This document shows, one piece after another, positions 37,209-37,607 of a DNA stretch of 37,607 nt. The translations under genes were made by a program, and so were the position numbers. The notes beneath the pieces are model-generated. The model saw only the letters and a list, made by a program, of their open reading frames with translations, searched no databases and was not told where the DNA came from. Source of the stretch: Fibrobacter sp. (GTDB lineage: Bacteria > Fibrobacterota > Fibrobacteria > Fibrobacterales > Fibrobacteraceae); the NCBI RefSeq assembly GCF_017551775.1, contig NZ_JAFZKX010000032.1, positions 1 through 37,607 of the forward strand, written 5' to 3'. Position 1 is the stretch's first letter, and every line of letters begins with the position of its first letter.

Positions 37209-37607
37209 ATGTATAATCACATTTTGTGGACTGCGGCTGTGGCCGCTTCCTTCTCTTTGGTCGTGCCTGCGGCAGCAAAAACGCTCCCGACCGCGACTGA
37301 AATGTTCAACCAGATGGGTTTTGGCATCAACATCGGTAACACGATGGAGGTCCCGGGCAACCCGACCGGCTGGGGCAACAAGTTCCCGACGGAGGCCTAC
37401 ATCGATTCGGTGAAGGCGGCCGGTTTCAGCACTATCCGCATTCCCTGCGCCTGGGATAGCCACGCAAAAGACGGCGTCATAAACCAGAGCTGGATGGATT
37501 CGGTGCAGACGGTGGTGGACATGTGCATGCGCGCGGGCCTTGTCACGATCCTGAATATCCACTGGGACGGCGGCTGGCTTGAAGGAAACCTCAGCGACGA
37601 CAAGAAA
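37209..37607 (+). CDS. Secreted GH5 family cellulase/endoglucanase, partial (N-terminus)
   Basis: 133 residues before the window ends. MYNHILWTAAVAASFSLVVPAAA is a signal peptide cleaved before KTLPTATE. The mature N-terminus has the clan A barrel pattern of GH5: GFGINIGNTMEVPG (strand 1), AAGFSTIRIPCAWDSH (strand 2, with the conserved Arg), and GLVTILNIHWDGGWLEG (strand 3, with the substrate-binding His-Trp). The catalytic Glu pair lies beyond the edge. This fits the cellulolytic life of Fibrobacter. GGGGTGA lies just before the ATG, and TATATTTA at 37176-37183 is the likely promoter box. Confidence 0.9.
   Translation, partial: MYNHILWTAAVAASFSLVVPAAAKTLPTATEMFNQMGFGINIGNTMEVPGNPTGWGNKFPTEAYIDSVKAAGFSTIRIPCAWDSHAKDGVINQSWMDSVQTVVDMCMRAGLVTILNIHWDGGWLEGNLSDDKK

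Overview
The window is chromosomal DNA of a Fibrobacter-like bacterium (phylum Fibrobacterota). Three signs point there: two secreted proteins with the Fibrobacter succinogenes major paralogous (FISUMP) domain behind serine-rich linkers, a TIGR02147-family protein (another Fibrobacter paralogous family) beside lipoproteins, and a GH5 cellulase running off the right end. No rRNA, tRNA, CRISPR array, transposase or prophage was seen. Most of the window is housekeeping DNA with tightly packed genes on both strands, separated by short spacers that hold hairpin terminators and dispersed palindromic repeats.

Layout. 1-3000: partial htpG, epmB, and divergent efp (EF-P with its lysine-modifying partner). 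3000-8300: surface and accessory block with two FISUMP lipoproteins, an outer-membrane barrel protein, a TIM-barrel protein plus a decayed 3' fragment of a second copy, and a receiver-like protein. 8500-11420: thiL translationally coupled to a PilB/GspE ATPase with tandem MshEN-type domains. 11480-17020: UDP-glucuronate decarboxylase, nth, cysE, an operon of a 46-residue protein, a hypothetical protein and a maltokinase-like kinase, then an omega-amidase-like hydrolase. 17120-20250: TonB-receptor-like protein and a secreted VanX-type dipeptidase. 20400-26570: sua5, a 968-residue DUF349 protein, priA. 26580-28820: TIGR02147 protein with two related lipoproteins. 29080-31116: the most unusual gene, a full-length EF-Tu-like protein with an altered switch II, fused in frame to a second, degenerate EF-Tu-like segment. 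31360-37607: ffh, a class I aminotransferase, a DUF4823 lipoprotein, a ferredoxin, argB-argD, and the start of the GH5 cellulase.

Regulatory picture. Two styles of gene start are visible. Many housekeeping genes (thiL, epmB, ffh, the aminotransferase, priA, cysE, the omega-amidase, sua5, the TIM-barrel gene) lack a Shine-Dalgarno sequence but carry a TAnnTTT[G/A/T/C] box only 4-9 nt before the ATG. This resembles the Bacteroidetes -7 element and suggests almost leaderless mRNAs. Surface and lipoprotein genes mostly have a clear AGGAGG-like site and a longer leader. Several surface genes appear to have taken dispersed palindromic repeats into the n-region of their signal peptides.

The lead for an undescribed system is the tandem EF-Tu/pseudo-EF-Tu protein. 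Functions given for hypothetical genes are inferences from motifs read by eye; no database search was possible.
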